A stretch of 45,301 nt of DNA from Acidimicrobiia bacterium (GTDB lineage: Bacteria; Actinomycetota; Acidimicrobiia; Acidimicrobiales; AC-14): the NCBI GenBank assembly GCA_023264995.1, contig JAHFUR010000033.1:1-45301 (forward strand), read 5' to 3'. A program made the position numbers and the translations under genes. The notes under the pieces were generated by a model. It ran no database searches. It saw nothing but the letters and a program-made list of their open reading frames with translations, and was not told where the DNA came from. Below, piece by piece: positions 35,286-45,133 of this stretch (the stretch's first letter is position 1; every line of letters begins with the position of its first letter).

Positions 35286-35608
35286 GTTCGGTGCAGTGCG
35301 CCGATCGCTTGGCATACCGTGGCTCTCAGATCGTCGTAGGACAGGGACGCCGCCGCCGCGGTGGCGCCGACGAGATAGGCGCCCGGACGCAGCTGGGCCC
35401 CGACCTCCCGGGTGATCGCTCGCAGCCGGCGCCGAATCCGGTTGCGTACCACTGCGCCGCCGGCCCGACGGCCAATGGCGTAGGCGACCCTCGGCGGTTC
35501 GGCGGGGTCGCCCGCCAGCCAGGTTACCGTGATCGGGCCCCGTCTCACGCGCCGGCCGCTGCGCCGCAGGGCCTCGAAGGTGGCCCGGTCACGGATCGCC
35601 CAGATCAG
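35282..35608 (-). CDS. rnpA: Ribonuclease P protein component
   Basis: RnpA is the protein subunit of RNase P, which trims tRNA 5' ends. The 108-residue protein begins [20 protein letters not shown] and contains the RNR signature [18 protein letters not shown]. No standard start codon is available near the conserved N-terminus. A CTG at 35608 overlaps the rpmH stop codon (CTGA) and gives exactly the family's usual beginning. The frame is open further upstream, but that part lies inside rpmH. Translation is likely coupled to rpmH, as no ribosome site is visible. Confidence 0.95.
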   Translation of the reverse strand: MIWAIRDRATFEALRRSGRRVRRGPITVTWLAGDPAEPPRVAYAIGRRAGGAVVRNRIRRRLRAITREVGAQLRPGAYLVGATAAAASLSYDDLRATVCQAIGALHRT

Positions 35609-35739
35609 GCTGTGAGGCTGTGACGGCCCTTGCGCCGGCGGGAGGACAGGATGGCCCGGCCCGCCTTGGTCGACATGCGGTGGCGGAACCCGTGCTTCTT
35701 GGCCCGCTTGCGGACGTTCGGTTGAAATGTGCGCTTCAC
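35605..35739 (-). CDS. rpmH: 50S ribosomal protein L34
   Basis: L34 is a small basic protein of the large ribosomal subunit. The 44-residue sequence ([20 protein letters not shown], ending in KGRHSLTA) is the standard length and pattern. The GTG at 35739 has GGGAGG eight bases upstream. It is the first gene of the leftward rpmH-rnpA-yidD-yidC-jag-rsmG series and is divergent from dnaA. Confidence 0.97.
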   Translation of the reverse strand: MKRTFQPNVRKRAKKHGFRHRMSTKAGRAILSSRRRKGRHSLTA

Positions 35740-35928
35740 CCTGTGGCCTCCCCGGCAACTGTGCTCCCCGGCGTCTGAACTCCCGGCGACTGGTGGGCCC
35801 GGGCGACGGTCTGCGTTCCCGGCGACGACGCGCGTCGACGACCGGCGCCGTACGGGCGTCTACCCAGGGTAGAGCCCCCCGCCCCCCGCCGCCAACTGCC
35901 GCCCGGGCCGCCGCGCCACGGCCCGCCA

Positions 35929-36020
35929 CCCGGGCCGCGGCGACATAGGCCGCCGTCCGCCCCCGGGCCGCGGCGACTGGGCACGCCGGCCGCACCCGGG
36001 CCGCGGCGACATAGGCCGCC
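35929..36020. repeat. Three direct repeats with a 33-bp period upstream of dnaA
   Basis: The core CCCGGGCCGCGGCGAC starts at 35929, 35962 and 35995, exactly 33 bp apart. The first and third copies also share the next ten bases (ATAGGCCGCC). A degraded copy of the core starts at 35902. The spacing is close to three helical turns, which is compatible with cooperative protein binding near the origin. No known binding protein is recognised. Confidence 0.8.
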
Positions 36021-36142
36021 GGCGCCCCGCGGCCCCCCATGCGCCCCCGCCGCCGGTGCTACCGTCTGCGAACGCCCGGCACAGCCCGAGCGTGGGCCGT
36101 TGCACTTCCCTGGCTCGAGCAGTCCACGGATGCCGTCCCGCG

Positions 36143-36174
36143 TTATCCACATCTGTGGGCAACGCTGTGGACCA
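36143..36174. promoter_or_regulatory. Cluster of three DnaA boxes upstream of dnaA
   Basis: TTATCCACA (36143-36151, + strand) is a perfect DnaA box. TTGCCCACA (36154-36162, - strand) and TGGTCCACA (36166-36174, - strand) are close variants. The first two face each other across two bases. They lie 21-53 bases before the dnaA ATG, so they probably serve dnaA autoregulation and may be part of the origin. Confidence 0.8.
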
Positions 36175-36195
36175 ACACGACAGGGAGGTTCCGAA

Positions 36196-37593
36196 ATGGC
36201 AGGGGCGGAACGCCTGTGGGGTGCCTGCGTCGGCGTTTTGCGCAACGAGGTCCCCGACAGTATCTGGAACACCTGGCTGGCTTCGGCCCGCCCGCACGCA
36301 CTGATCGACCATCGCCTCTTCCTCACCGTCCCCAGCCCGCTGGCCAAGGAACGGATCGAGGCCCGCTACCTGGAACTGGTGACCGATGTCGTGAGCGACG
36401 TGGCCGGTGAGCCGCACGAAGTCGTCCTCGAGGTCCGCACCGACCCGGCCGTGAACGACGACGAGGTCGACCCCCGGCCCCAGCTCGACTTCGACGGCCC
36501 GCCCATCCGCACCGGCGGCGGGGCCCGGGCCACCAACGCCACCCTCAACAGCAGCGGCATGCCCGAGATCGGCCTCAACCCGGGCTACACGTTCGAGAAC
36601 TTCGTCATCGGCGAGTCCAACCGCTTCGCCCACGCCGCCGCCCTAGCTGTGGCCGAGCAGCCGGCCAAGTCCTACAACCCGCTGTTCATCTACGGCGACA
36701 CCGGGCTGGGCAAGACCCACCTCCTGCACGCCATCGGCCACTACGTGCGCCAGCACCTGCCCGACCTGATCGTGCGCTACGTCTCGACGGAACACTTCCT
36801 CAACGACTTCATCGACGCCATCCGCACCAACGCCACCTCGTCGTTCAAGATGCGCTACCGCGGGTGCGATGTCCTCCTCGTCGACGACGTCCAGCTCATC
36901 CAGCACAAGGAGCGCTTCCAGGAGGAGTTCTTCCACACCTTCGAGACGCTGCACAGCGCCGGCCGCCAGATCGTGCTGTCCTCTGACCGCCCGCCCAAGG
37001 ACATGGCCATCCTGGAGGACCGGTTGCGCAGCCGGTTCGTGTCCGGCCTGCTCACCGACGTGCAGCCGCCCGACGTCGAGACCCGCCTGGCCATCCTGCG
37101 CAAGAAGGCCGAGCGGGAGCCCGTCGGCGCCCCCGACGACGTGCTGGCCTACATCGCCACCCACATCACCAACAACATCCGCGAGCTGGAAGGCGCCCTC
37201 CACCGGGTGCTGGCCTACTCCAGCATCACCCAGATGGCCCTCACCCTCCCGGTGGCCGAGAAGGTCCTGGGCGACCTCATCACCGCCAACGCCCCCCGGC
37301 CCATCACCCCCAAGCTGATCCTGGAGGCCACAGCCGACATGTTCGGCCTGAGCATCGAGGACCTCCGGGGCAAGAGCCGCAGCCGGCCCCTGGTCACCGC
37401 CCGCCAGATCGCCATGTACGTCCTCCGGGAGATGACCGACTTCTCCTACCCGGCCATCGGCCGCGAGTTCGGCGACCGCGACCACACCACGGTCATGCAC
37501 GCGGTCACCAAGATCTCCAAGCTGATGGCCGAGCGGCGCACCATCTACGACCAGGTCACCGAGCTGATGACCCGCCTCAAAACCGGTGGCTGA
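36196..37593 (+). CDS. dnaA: Chromosomal replication initiator DnaA
   Basis: DnaA binds DnaA boxes and opens the origin. The 465-residue protein has domain I (ERLWGACVGVLRNEVPDSIW), a short acidic/variable domain II, and the AAA+ domain III with Walker A YGDTGLGKTHLLHAIG and Walker B DVLLVDDVQLIQ. Domain IV carries the DNA-binding signature REFGDRDHTTVMHAVTKI. The ATG at 36196 has GGGAGG eight bases upstream and gives a normal N-terminus. An in-frame start at 36100 would run through the DnaA boxes and is rejected. It is the first gene of the rightward replication operon. Confidence 0.98.
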   Translation: MAGAERLWGACVGVLRNEVPDSIWNTWLASARPHALIDHRLFLTVPSPLAKERIEARYLELVTDVVSDVAGEPHEVVLEVRTDPAVNDDEVDPRPQLDFDGPPIRTGGGARATNATLNSSGMPEIGLNPGYTFENFVIGESNRFAHAAALAVAEQPAKSYNPLFIYGDTGLGKTHLLHAIGHYVRQHLPDLIVRYVSTEHFLNDFIDAIRTNATSSFKMRYRGCDVLLVDDVQLIQHKERFQEEFFHTFETLHSAGRQIVLSSDRPPKDMAILEDRLRSRFVSGLLTDVQPPDVETRLAILRKKAEREPVGAPDDVLAYIATHITNNIRELEGALHRVLAYSSITQMALTLPVAEKVLGDLITANAPRPITPKLILEATADMFGLSIEDLRGKSRSRPLVTARQIAMYVLREMTDFSYPAIGREFGDRDHTTVMHAVTKISKLMAERRTIYDQVTELMTRLKTGG

Positions 37594-37799
37594 CGCGGTG
37601 GACACAACGCTGGCAACCGCCCCGGTTGCCCACAGGCCGGGGCCGCGCTGTCACACCCCTGTGGGAGCATGGGGACGACGGTGGACGGCGCCCGGCGGCC
37701 TGACCAGCACCGATAGCCTCTTCTCCACAATCCACACCCCCTACTGCTCCCTCTGATTTTGAGATCTCCAAAGAGAGAAAGTAGAGCCGAGGTCACGCT
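37594..37799. other. oriC: Candidate oriC: dnaA-dnaN intergenic region
   Basis: The 206-bp gap between dnaA and dnaN is the usual place of oriC in actinobacteria. It holds TTGCCCACA (37626-37634), TTCTCCACA (37721-37729) and weaker CCACA sites. The last 50 bases include an unusually A+T-rich stretch for this genome (about 37755-37786) centred on the near-palindrome TTTGAGATCTCCAAA. The box count is low compared with Streptomyces or mycobacteria, so origin function may be shared with the cluster before dnaA. Confidence 0.55.
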
Positions 37800-38894
37800 G
37801 TGAAGTTCCGAGCCGAACGCGACGCCCTTCTCGACGCCCTGGCCACAGCGGCCCGGGCCGCCGCCACCCGCGGCGGGGCCCTGCCGGCGCTGTCCGGCGT
37901 CCGCCTGGAAGCCCGGGGCGACGTCCTGCACCTGGCCGGGTCCGACCTTGACCTGACGGTCCAGGTCGAAGTGGCCGTCGCCGGCATCGACGACGGGGTC
38001 TGCGTCATCCCCGCCCGCCTCGGTACCGACATCGTCCGGGCGCTGGAGCCCGGTGCCGTCACCTTCGAGCTGGTGGGGGGCGAGGCCCAGATCAGCGCCG
38101 GCCGCAGCCAGTTCACGGTGCGGGTCCTGCCGGCGGAGGAGTTCCTGCGCCTGCCCGAGCCCGCCGGCGATGCCGTCACCCTGGATGCCGCGGCCCTGGC
38201 CGCCGCCCTCAACCAGGTGGTCCGGGCGGCCAGCAAGGACGATGCCCGGCCCATCCTGGCCGGCGTGCTCATGACCGCCGAGCCCGCCGGCCTGCGCCTG
38301 GTGGCCACCGACTCCTACCGCCTGGCCATGCGCGACCTCCCCGGCACCACGCTGCTGGTCGAGGGCCAACACGTCCTGGTGCCGGCCCGGGCCCTGGGGG
38401 AGCTGGGCCGGGTGCTCTCCAACGCCGAGCAGGTCACCCTGCGCCTGGGCCACGACCAGGCCAGCTTCGAAGTGGCCAGCGTGCGGGTCACCACCCGCCT
38501 GATCGAGGGCGAGTTCCCCAACTACCGCCAGCTCGTGCCCAGCGGGTACCCGAACCGCCTGGTGGTGGGCAAGGCCCCCCTGCTCGACGCCGTGCGCCGG
38601 GTCAAGCTCCTGGCCCGCGAGGCCACGCCCGTCCGCATGGCCCTCCGGCCCGACGGCATCGAGCTCACCGCCGTCACCCACGACGTCGGCCAGGCCCGGG
38701 AGGACCTCGATGCCAAGTACGAGGGCACCGAGATGGTGGTGGCCTTCAACCCGGAGTTCCTCATCGACGGCATCGAAGCCACCCCGGGTGACGAAGTCGT
38801 CCTCGAAACCCTCGATGCCCTCAAGCCGGCCACCCTGCGGCCCACCGAGGGCACCGATTTCCTGTACCTGCTCATGCCGGTACGGGTCTCGTGA
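37800..38894 (+). CDS. dnaN: DNA polymerase III beta subunit (sliding clamp)
   Basis: DnaN forms the ring clamp that holds DNA polymerase III and other partners on DNA. The 364-residue protein shows the three clamp domains, with typical segments KFRAERDALLDAL, FTVRVLPAEEFLRLPEP, TDSYRLAMRDLPG, EGEFPNYRQLVPSGYPNRL and the C-terminal TDFLYLLMPVRV, where partner proteins dock. The GTG at 37800 has GAGG upstream and gives the standard start. It lies in the conserved dnaA-dnaN-recF order. Confidence 0.98.
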   Translation: MKFRAERDALLDALATAARAAATRGGALPALSGVRLEARGDVLHLAGSDLDLTVQVEVAVAGIDDGVCVIPARLGTDIVRALEPGAVTFELVGGEAQISAGRSQFTVRVLPAEEFLRLPEPAGDAVTLDAAALAAALNQVVRAASKDDARPILAGVLMTAEPAGLRLVATDSYRLAMRDLPGTTLLVEGQHVLVPARALGELGRVLSNAEQVTLRLGHDQASFEVASVRVTTRLIEGEFPNYRQLVPSGYPNRLVVGKAPLLDAVRRVKLLAREATPVRMALRPDGIELTAVTHDVGQAREDLDAKYEGTEMVVAFNPEFLIDGIEATPGDEVVLETLDALKPATLRPTEGTDFLYLLMPVRVS

Positions 38895-38897
38895 CCT

Positions 38898-40004
38898 GTG
38901 TACCTGCGCCACCTGTGGCTCACCGACTTCCGTAATTACGAGGCGGCCGAGCTGGCACTCCCGCCCGGCCTGACGGTCGTCCGGGGCAGCAACGGGGAGG
39001 GCAAGACCAGCCTGCTCGAAGCCATCAGCTACCTGGCCACCCTGGCCTCGTTCCGGGGCGTGCCCGACCTGGCCCTGGTCCGCGAAGGGTCTCCCCAGGC
39101 CGTCGTCCGGGGCGAAGGCGAACGACAGGGTCGCCAGCTCCTGATCGAGGCCGAGATCGCCCCCCGCGGCCGGGGCCGCGTCGCGGTCAACAAGCAGCGC
39201 CTGCGCCGGTCGGCCGACCTGCTCGACGCCCTGCGCGTCTCGGTCTTCGCCCCCGACGACCTGGAGCTGGTCAAGGGCGGCCCCTCGGCCCGCCGGCGCT
39301 ACCTCGACGACACCCTCGTCGCCCTGGCCCCCAAGCACGAGGCCCTCCTCCGTGACCTCGAGCGCATCCTGCGCCAGCGCACCGCCCTTCTGCGCCAGTC
39401 GGGCGGCCGGCTCACGCCCGACATCGCCACCACGCTCGACGTCTGGGACGCCAAGCTCGTCACCGCCGGCGAGGCCCTGGCCGACGCCCGGGCCGCCCTG
39501 GTCGCCGCCCTGGAGCCGGCCCTGGCCAAGGCGTATTCCGACGTCGCCCCCGACAAGGGCCTGGTCGCCGCCGGCTACGACGCCCCCTGGCGGGTGACCG
39601 GCCTGGCCGCAGCCCTGGCCGCCGCCCGCCCCGACGAGGTGCGCCGGGGCGTGTGCCTGGTCGGCCCCCACCGTGACGACCTCACGCTGCGCATCAACGC
39701 CATGCCCGCCCGCACCCACGCCTCCCAGGGCGAGCAGCGCTCCCTGGCCCTGGCCCTGCGCCTGGGTGCGCACCGCCTGGTTGCCGACGCCCTCGACGAC
39801 GTGCCCGTCCTCCTCCTCGACGACGTGTTCTCCGAGCTCGACCCCGGCCGCACCGAGGCCCTCCTCCACCACCTTCCCCCCGGCCAGGCCGTCCTCACCA
39901 CCGCCGGCCCCGTCCCCGCCGGCGCCACCCCCGAGCTCACCGTCACCGTCACCGCCGGCCGCCTCGCCCTGGCCACCGCACCGGGCCAAGGCACGGCCGA
40001 GTGA
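38898..40004 (+). CDS. recF: DNA replication and repair protein RecF
   Basis: RecF is an SMC-like ATPase that loads RecA at gaps with RecO and RecR. The 368-residue protein begins YLRHLWLTDFRNYEAAELAL and has Walker A GSNGEGKTSLLEAI, the signature THASQGEQRSLALAL and Walker B VLLLDDVFSELD. The GTG at 38898 lies three bases after the dnaN stop. The stop codon overlaps the first relay micro-ORF (GTGA at 40001-40004). Confidence 0.97.
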   Translation: MYLRHLWLTDFRNYEAAELALPPGLTVVRGSNGEGKTSLLEAISYLATLASFRGVPDLALVREGSPQAVVRGEGERQGRQLLIEAEIAPRGRGRVAVNKQRLRRSADLLDALRVSVFAPDDLELVKGGPSARRRYLDDTLVALAPKHEALLRDLERILRQRTALLRQSGGRLTPDIATTLDVWDAKLVTAGEALADARAALVAALEPALAKAYSDVAPDKGLVAAGYDAPWRVTGLAAALAAARPDEVRRGVCLVGPHRDDLTLRINAMPARTHASQGEQRSLALALRLGAHRLVADALDDVPVLLLDDVFSELDPGRTEALLHHLPPGQAVLTTAGPVPAGATPELTVTVTAGRLALATAPGQGTAE

Positions 40005-40054
40005 CCCACCCGGTGGGCGGGCCCGATGACACGCACGGGGCGGGAGCTCCGTGA
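40001..40054 (+). CDS. Relay micro-ORF 1 between recF and the DUF721 gene (17 codons)
   Basis: Starting at a GTG that overlaps the recF stop, this frame encodes VTHPVGGPDDTHGAGAP. It ends in a TGA overlapping the next GTG at 40051. The early stem CCCACC/GGTGGG lies within it. It is the first of two tandem units. Expression is unproven, but the frame fits exactly between the two overlaps. Confidence 0.45.
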   Translation: MTHPVGGPDDTHGAGAP

Positions 40055-40100
40055 CCCGCCCCGTGGGCGGGCCCGACGACACGCACGGGGCGGCAGCCCC
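40001..40100 (+). repeat. Two tandem 50-bp units between recF and the DUF721 gene
   Basis: Units 40001-40050 and 40051-40100 match at 45 of 50 positions. The period is not a multiple of three. Because each unit begins with GTGA, each one shifts the frame and opens a new start exactly where the previous frame stops. A related unit lies at 28411-28464 on the other strand. Confidence 0.92.
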
Positions 40101-40104
40101 GTGA
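40051..40104 (+). CDS. Relay micro-ORF 2 between recF and the DUF721 gene (17 codons)
   Basis: This frame encodes VTRPVGGPDDTHGAAAP and ends in a TGA overlapping the GTG start of the DUF721 gene at 40101. It differs from unit 1 at five bases: three are silent and two change an amino acid (His to Arg, Gly to Ala). The early stem CCCGCC/GGCGGG is perfect. Expression is unproven. Confidence 0.45.
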   Translation: MTRPVGGPDDTHGAAAP

Positions 40105-40457
40105 CCCCGGCTCGCCGGCCGAAACCCGGGCCCGGCTGGCACCCCATCCGCGAGCCCGGCGGCCCCCCGCCCCGCCGGCTGGCCGACTCGCTCGATGCGG
40201 TGGCCCGCAACCTGGGCGGCGCCGGCGGCCCGGCCCTGCTCGACCTGCTCGGGCGCTGGCCCGAGGTCGTCGGCCCGTCCCTCGCCGCCCACTGCCGGCC
40301 CGTGTCCCTCCGCAGCGGCACCCTCACCATCGCCGCCGCCGAACCAGCATGGGCCGCCCAGCTCGGCTGGCTCGACGCCGACCTGCGCCGGCGCCTCGAC
40401 GAGGCCCTGGGCGCCGGCGTCGTCACCCGGATCACCGTCCGGGTCCGTCCCACCTGA
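40101..40457 (+). CDS. DUF721 / DciA-like protein
   Basis: The DUF721 family in the recF-gyrB interval of actinobacteria is related to DciA, which helps load the replicative helicase DnaB. The 118-residue form has the conserved core RRLADSLDAVARNLG, LLDLLGRWPEVVGPSLAAHC, PVSLRSGTLTIAAAEPAWAA and QLGWLDADLRRRL. I place the start at the GTG at 40101, which overlaps the stop of micro-ORF 2 (GTGA). An ATG at 40026 in the same frame would add 25 residues, but those come from the tandem 50-bp units, and only one unit carries the ATG. The N-terminal part is Pro/Arg-rich and probably disordered. Confidence 0.88.
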   Translation: MTPARRPKPGPGWHPIREPGGPPPRRLADSLDAVARNLGGAGGPALLDLLGRWPEVVGPSLAAHCRPVSLRSGTLTIAAAEPAWAAQLGWLDADLRRRLDEALGAGVVTRITVRVRPT

Positions 40458-40467
40458 CGGTCCTCTC

Positions 40468-40476
40468 TGGTAGAAT
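40468..40476 (+). promoter_or_regulatory. Possible extended -10 promoter before gyrB
   Basis: TGGTAGAAT (40468-40476) fits an extended -10 element (TGn-TAnnnT) in an otherwise GC-rich gap, and would start a leader of about 110 bases before gyrB. No convincing -35 was found, so this is tentative. Confidence 0.3.
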
Positions 40477-40532
40477 TACATGGTGGCAATCAGGGCGATG
40501 ACCACCCGTTGACCAGCAGTTTTGTCGCCTGA

Positions 40533-42543
<2,011 letters not shown>

Positions 42544-42547
<4 letters not shown>

Positions 42548-42597
42548 GCACAGTGCCCCGCTCAGCGGGGCAGCCGCCGGAGGCGGCAACCCGATGA
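42544..42597 (+). CDS. Relay micro-ORF B between gyrB and gyrA (17 codons)
   Basis: The frame [17 protein letters not shown] starts at an ATG overlapping the previous stop and ends in a TGA overlapping the gyrA ATG (42594-42597). The unit is 50 bases, as in the recF and metalloprotease relays, and also has an early GC stem (GCCCCGC/GCGGGGC, 42555-42571). A second stem, GCCGCC/GGCGGC (42573-42587), contains the GGAGG that would serve gyrA. Sequence similarity to the other units is weak. Confidence 0.42.
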
Positions 42598-45032
42598 GTG
42601 AACAGACACCCCTCGAGTTCGGCGACGTGGAGCCCATCGAGCTCCAGACCGAGATGGAGCAGTCGTACCTCATCTACGCGCTGTCCACCATCACCGCCCG
42701 GGCCCTGCCCGACGTGCGCGACGGCCTGAAGCCGGTCCACCGCCGCATCCTCTGGGACATGTTCGACCAGGGCTTCCGGCCCGACCGCACCATGGTCAAG
42801 TGCGCCCGCATCACCGGTCACGTCATGGGCCAGTACCACCCCCACGGCAACCAGGCCATCTACGACGCCTTGGTGAGAATGGCCCAGCCCTTCAGCCTGC
42901 GCCACCCCCTCATCGACTTCCACGGCAACTACGGCTCGCCCGAGTTCGAGGCCGCGGCCGAGCGCTACACCGAGTCCCGCCTCAGTCAGTTGGCCATGCA
43001 GATGCTGGCCGGGATCGACGAGGAAACCGTCGATTTCGTCGACAACTACTCGGGCGACTTCCTCGAGCCCAGCGTTCTCCCCAGCCGTTTCCCCAACCTG
43101 TTGGTGAACGGCAGCCAGGGCATCGCGGTGGCCATGGCCACCAACATCCCGCCCCACAACCTGGCCGAGATCATCGATGCCACCCTCCACCTCATCGACC
43201 ATCCCGAGGCCACGCCCGACGACCTGATGCAGTTCGTCAAGGGCCCCGATTTCCCCACCGGCGCCTACATCCTGGGCCGGGCCGGGATCATGGACGCCTA
43301 CCGCACCGGCCGCGGTTCCATCAAAATGCGGGCCCGGGCCGAGATCGTCGAGGGCAAGACCACCAGCGAGATCCACGTCACCGCTCTCCCGTACCAGGTG
43401 AGCGTGTCATCGGTGGCCTCCAAGGTGGCCGACCTGGTCGACGCTCGCCAGATCGAAGGCATCCGCGACATCAAGAACCTGTCCTCGGGTGAGGACACCA
43501 AGCTGGTCATCTACCTCAAGCGCGATGCCAACGCCTCAGTGGTGCTCAACAACCTGTTCAAGCACACGCCGCTGCAGTCCAACTTCCCGGTGAACATGGT
43601 GGCCCTGTGCGACGGCGTGCCCCGCACCCTCAACCTGGCCCAGGCCCTCACGTACTACATCGCCCACCAGGTCGAGGTCATCACCCGCCGCACCGAGTTC
43701 CGGTTGCGCAAGGCCCTCGACCGGGCCCACATCGTCGAAGGCTTGATCAAGGCGCTCGACATGATCGACGCCATCATCGCCCTCATCCGGGGGTCCGAGG
43801 ACCGGGCCGCGGCCCGCACCGGGCTCATGGAGGCGCCGTTCGAGTTCAGCGAGATCCAGGCCAACCACATCCTCGATATGCAGCTCGTCCGCCTCACCCG
43901 CCTGGGCCGGGCCGCCCTCGACGCCGAGCTGGCCGAGCTGCGGGAGACCATCGCCGAGCTCCAGGCCATCCTGGCCGACGAGGGCCGGCTGCGGCAGGTC
44001 ATCAAGGACGAGATGGGCGAGATCAGGACCAAGCACGCCCAGCCCCGCCGGGCCGAGATCACCTACGACCCGGGCGATATCGACATCCTCGACCTCATCG
44101 ACGACGAGGAACTGGTCGTCACCATGACCCGGGCCGGCTACATCAAGACGGTGGCGGCCGATGCCTTCCGTACCCAGGGCCGGGGGGGCCGGGGCATCGC
44201 CGGCGCCAAGCTCAAGGACCAGGACTACGTCGAGCGCATCGTCCACACCACGGCCCACGCCTTCCTGCTGTTCTTCTCCAACCGGGGCCGGGTCTACCGG
44301 CTGAAGGCCCACGAGATCCCCATGAAGGACCGCACGGCCCGGGGCACGGCCATCCCCAACCTGCTGTCACTGGCGCCGGGGGAGCGCATCCAGGCCATCA
44401 TCGACACCCGCGACTACGAGACCAGCCGCTTCCTGTTCTTCGCCACCAAGCGGGGCATGGTCAAGAAGACCCGCTTCACCGAGTACGACTCGTCCCGTCG
44501 CGACGGCCTCATCGCCATCAACCTCCGTGACGACGACGAGCTGGTCCGGGTCATCCAGACCAGCGGCGGCGACGACATCTTCATGGTCAGCAGCGCCGGC
44601 ACCACCATCCGCTTCTTCGAAGACGACGTGCGGGCCACCGGCCGCTCGGCCATGGGCGTCATCGGCATGCGCCTGCGCGACGGCGACGAAGTGGTGAGCT
44701 GCGATGTCACCCGCGAAGGCGCCGACCTCCTCGTCGTCACCGACACCGGCCACGGCAAGCGCACCAAGCTCGACAAGTTCCCCCGCAAGGGCCGGGGCAC
44801 CATGGGCGTCATCGGCATACGGCTGGCCCGCGGCCGGGGCCAGGTCGTCGCCGCCCTCATGGTCGGCCTCGACGACGAGCTGCTCCTCATCTCCTCCGCC
44901 GGCGTCACCATCCGTACCGCCGTCCGCGACATCTCAGCCCAGGGCCGCGACGCCACCGGCGTGCGCATCATGAACCTCGACGAGGGCCAGTCGGTGGCCG
45001 CCGTCGCCCCCGTCCTCAACGTCGACGACTAA
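42594..45032 (+). CDS. gyrA: DNA gyrase subunit A
   Basis: GyrA cuts and rejoins DNA in the gyrase A2B2 complex. The 812-residue protein has the winged-helix breakage domain with catalytic Tyr125 ([11 protein letters not shown]), the tower and coiled coil, and the C-terminal beta-pinwheel with the gyrase-specific GyrA box (RTQGRGGRG), which separates it from ParC. The quinolone-determining region reads [20 protein letters not shown]. The residues equivalent to E. coli Asp82 and Ser83 are therefore Asn86 and Gln87 (codons 42849-42854), while Asp91 (E. coli Asp87) is kept. The ATG at 42594 overlaps the micro-ORF stop. Confidence 0.97.
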   Translation: MSEQTPLEFGDVEPIELQTEMEQSYLIYALSTITARALPDVRDGLKPVHRRILWDMFDQGFRPDRTMVKCARITGHVMGQYHPHGNQAIYDALVRMAQPFSLRHPLIDFHGNYGSPEFEAAAERYTESRLSQLAMQMLAGIDEETVDFVDNYSGDFLEPSVLPSRFPNLLVNGSQGIAVAMATNIPPHNLAEIIDATLHLIDHPEATPDDLMQFVKGPDFPTGAYILGRAGIMDAYRTGRGSIKMRARAEIVEGKTTSEIHVTALPYQVSVSSVASKVADLVDARQIEGIRDIKNLSSGEDTKLVIYLKRDANASVVLNNLFKHTPLQSNFPVNMVALCDGVPRTLNLAQALTYYIAHQVEVITRRTEFRLRKALDRAHIVEGLIKALDMIDAIIALIRGSEDRAAARTGLMEAPFEFSEIQANHILDMQLVRLTRLGRAALDAELAELRETIAELQAILADEGRLRQVIKDEMGEIRTKHAQPRRAEITYDPGDIDILDLIDDEELVVTMTRAGYIKTVAADAFRTQGRGGRGIAGAKLKDQDYVERIVHTTAHAFLLFFSNRGRVYRLKAHEIPMKDRTARGTAIPNLLSLAPGERIQAIIDTRDYETSRFLFFATKRGMVKKTRFTEYDSSRRDGLIAINLRDDDELVRVIQTSGGDDIFMVSSAGTTIRFFEDDVRATGRSAMGVIGMRLRDGDEVVSCDVTREGADLLVVTDTGHGKRTKLDKFPRKGRGTMGVIGIRLARGRGQVVAALMVGLDDELLLISSAGVTIRTAVRDISAQGRDATGVRIMNLDEGQSVAAVAPVLNVDD

Positions 45033-45034
45033 CC

Positions 45035-45086
45035 CGAACTGGTGACAGATCTGGGGGTCAGACCCCCCGGATCCGTCACCAGTTCG
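45035..45086. repeat. Perfect family B palindrome after gyrA, likely terminator
   Basis: Outer arms CGAACTGGTGAC (45035-45046) and GTCACCAGTTCG (45075-45086) and inner arms GGGGGTC/GACCCCC (45053-45059, 45061-45067) form a long nested hairpin. It starts two bases after the gyrA stop. No T-tract follows. The related, decayed copy at 13893-13944 shows it is a dispersed element rather than only a local terminator. Confidence 0.8.
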
Positions 45087-45133
45087 CCCGCTTCCCCCTC
45101 CTCCATGTCGTTTCGCAACCCCAGGAGGGGTAG

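Larger units (their letters stand above)
35740..36195. other. 456-bp rpmH-dnaA intergenic region
   Basis: This region separates the two replichores' gene sets and must hold the rpmH and dnaA promoters; I could not assign them confidently. It contains a set of direct repeats of the core CCCGGGCCGCGGCGAC with 33-bp spacing (35929-36020), a looser CCCGGCGAC-rich stretch at 35770-35850, and a cluster of DnaA boxes just before dnaA. No protein gene on either strand is supported. Confidence 0.7.

Noticed and set aside
36100-36195. Upstream in-frame start for dnaA
   Set aside because: It would translate the DnaA-box cluster. The ATG at 36196 has a good ribosome site and gives the usual N-terminus.
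40026-40100. ATG-started longer form of the DUF721 protein
   Set aside because: The added residues come from the tandem 50-bp units read in another frame, and the ATG exists in only one of the two units. The GTG at 40101 fits the overlap pattern.
45087-45133. tRNA-Ile/Ala genes expected by some after gyrA
   Set aside because: No cloverleaf-like sequence is present in this short gap.
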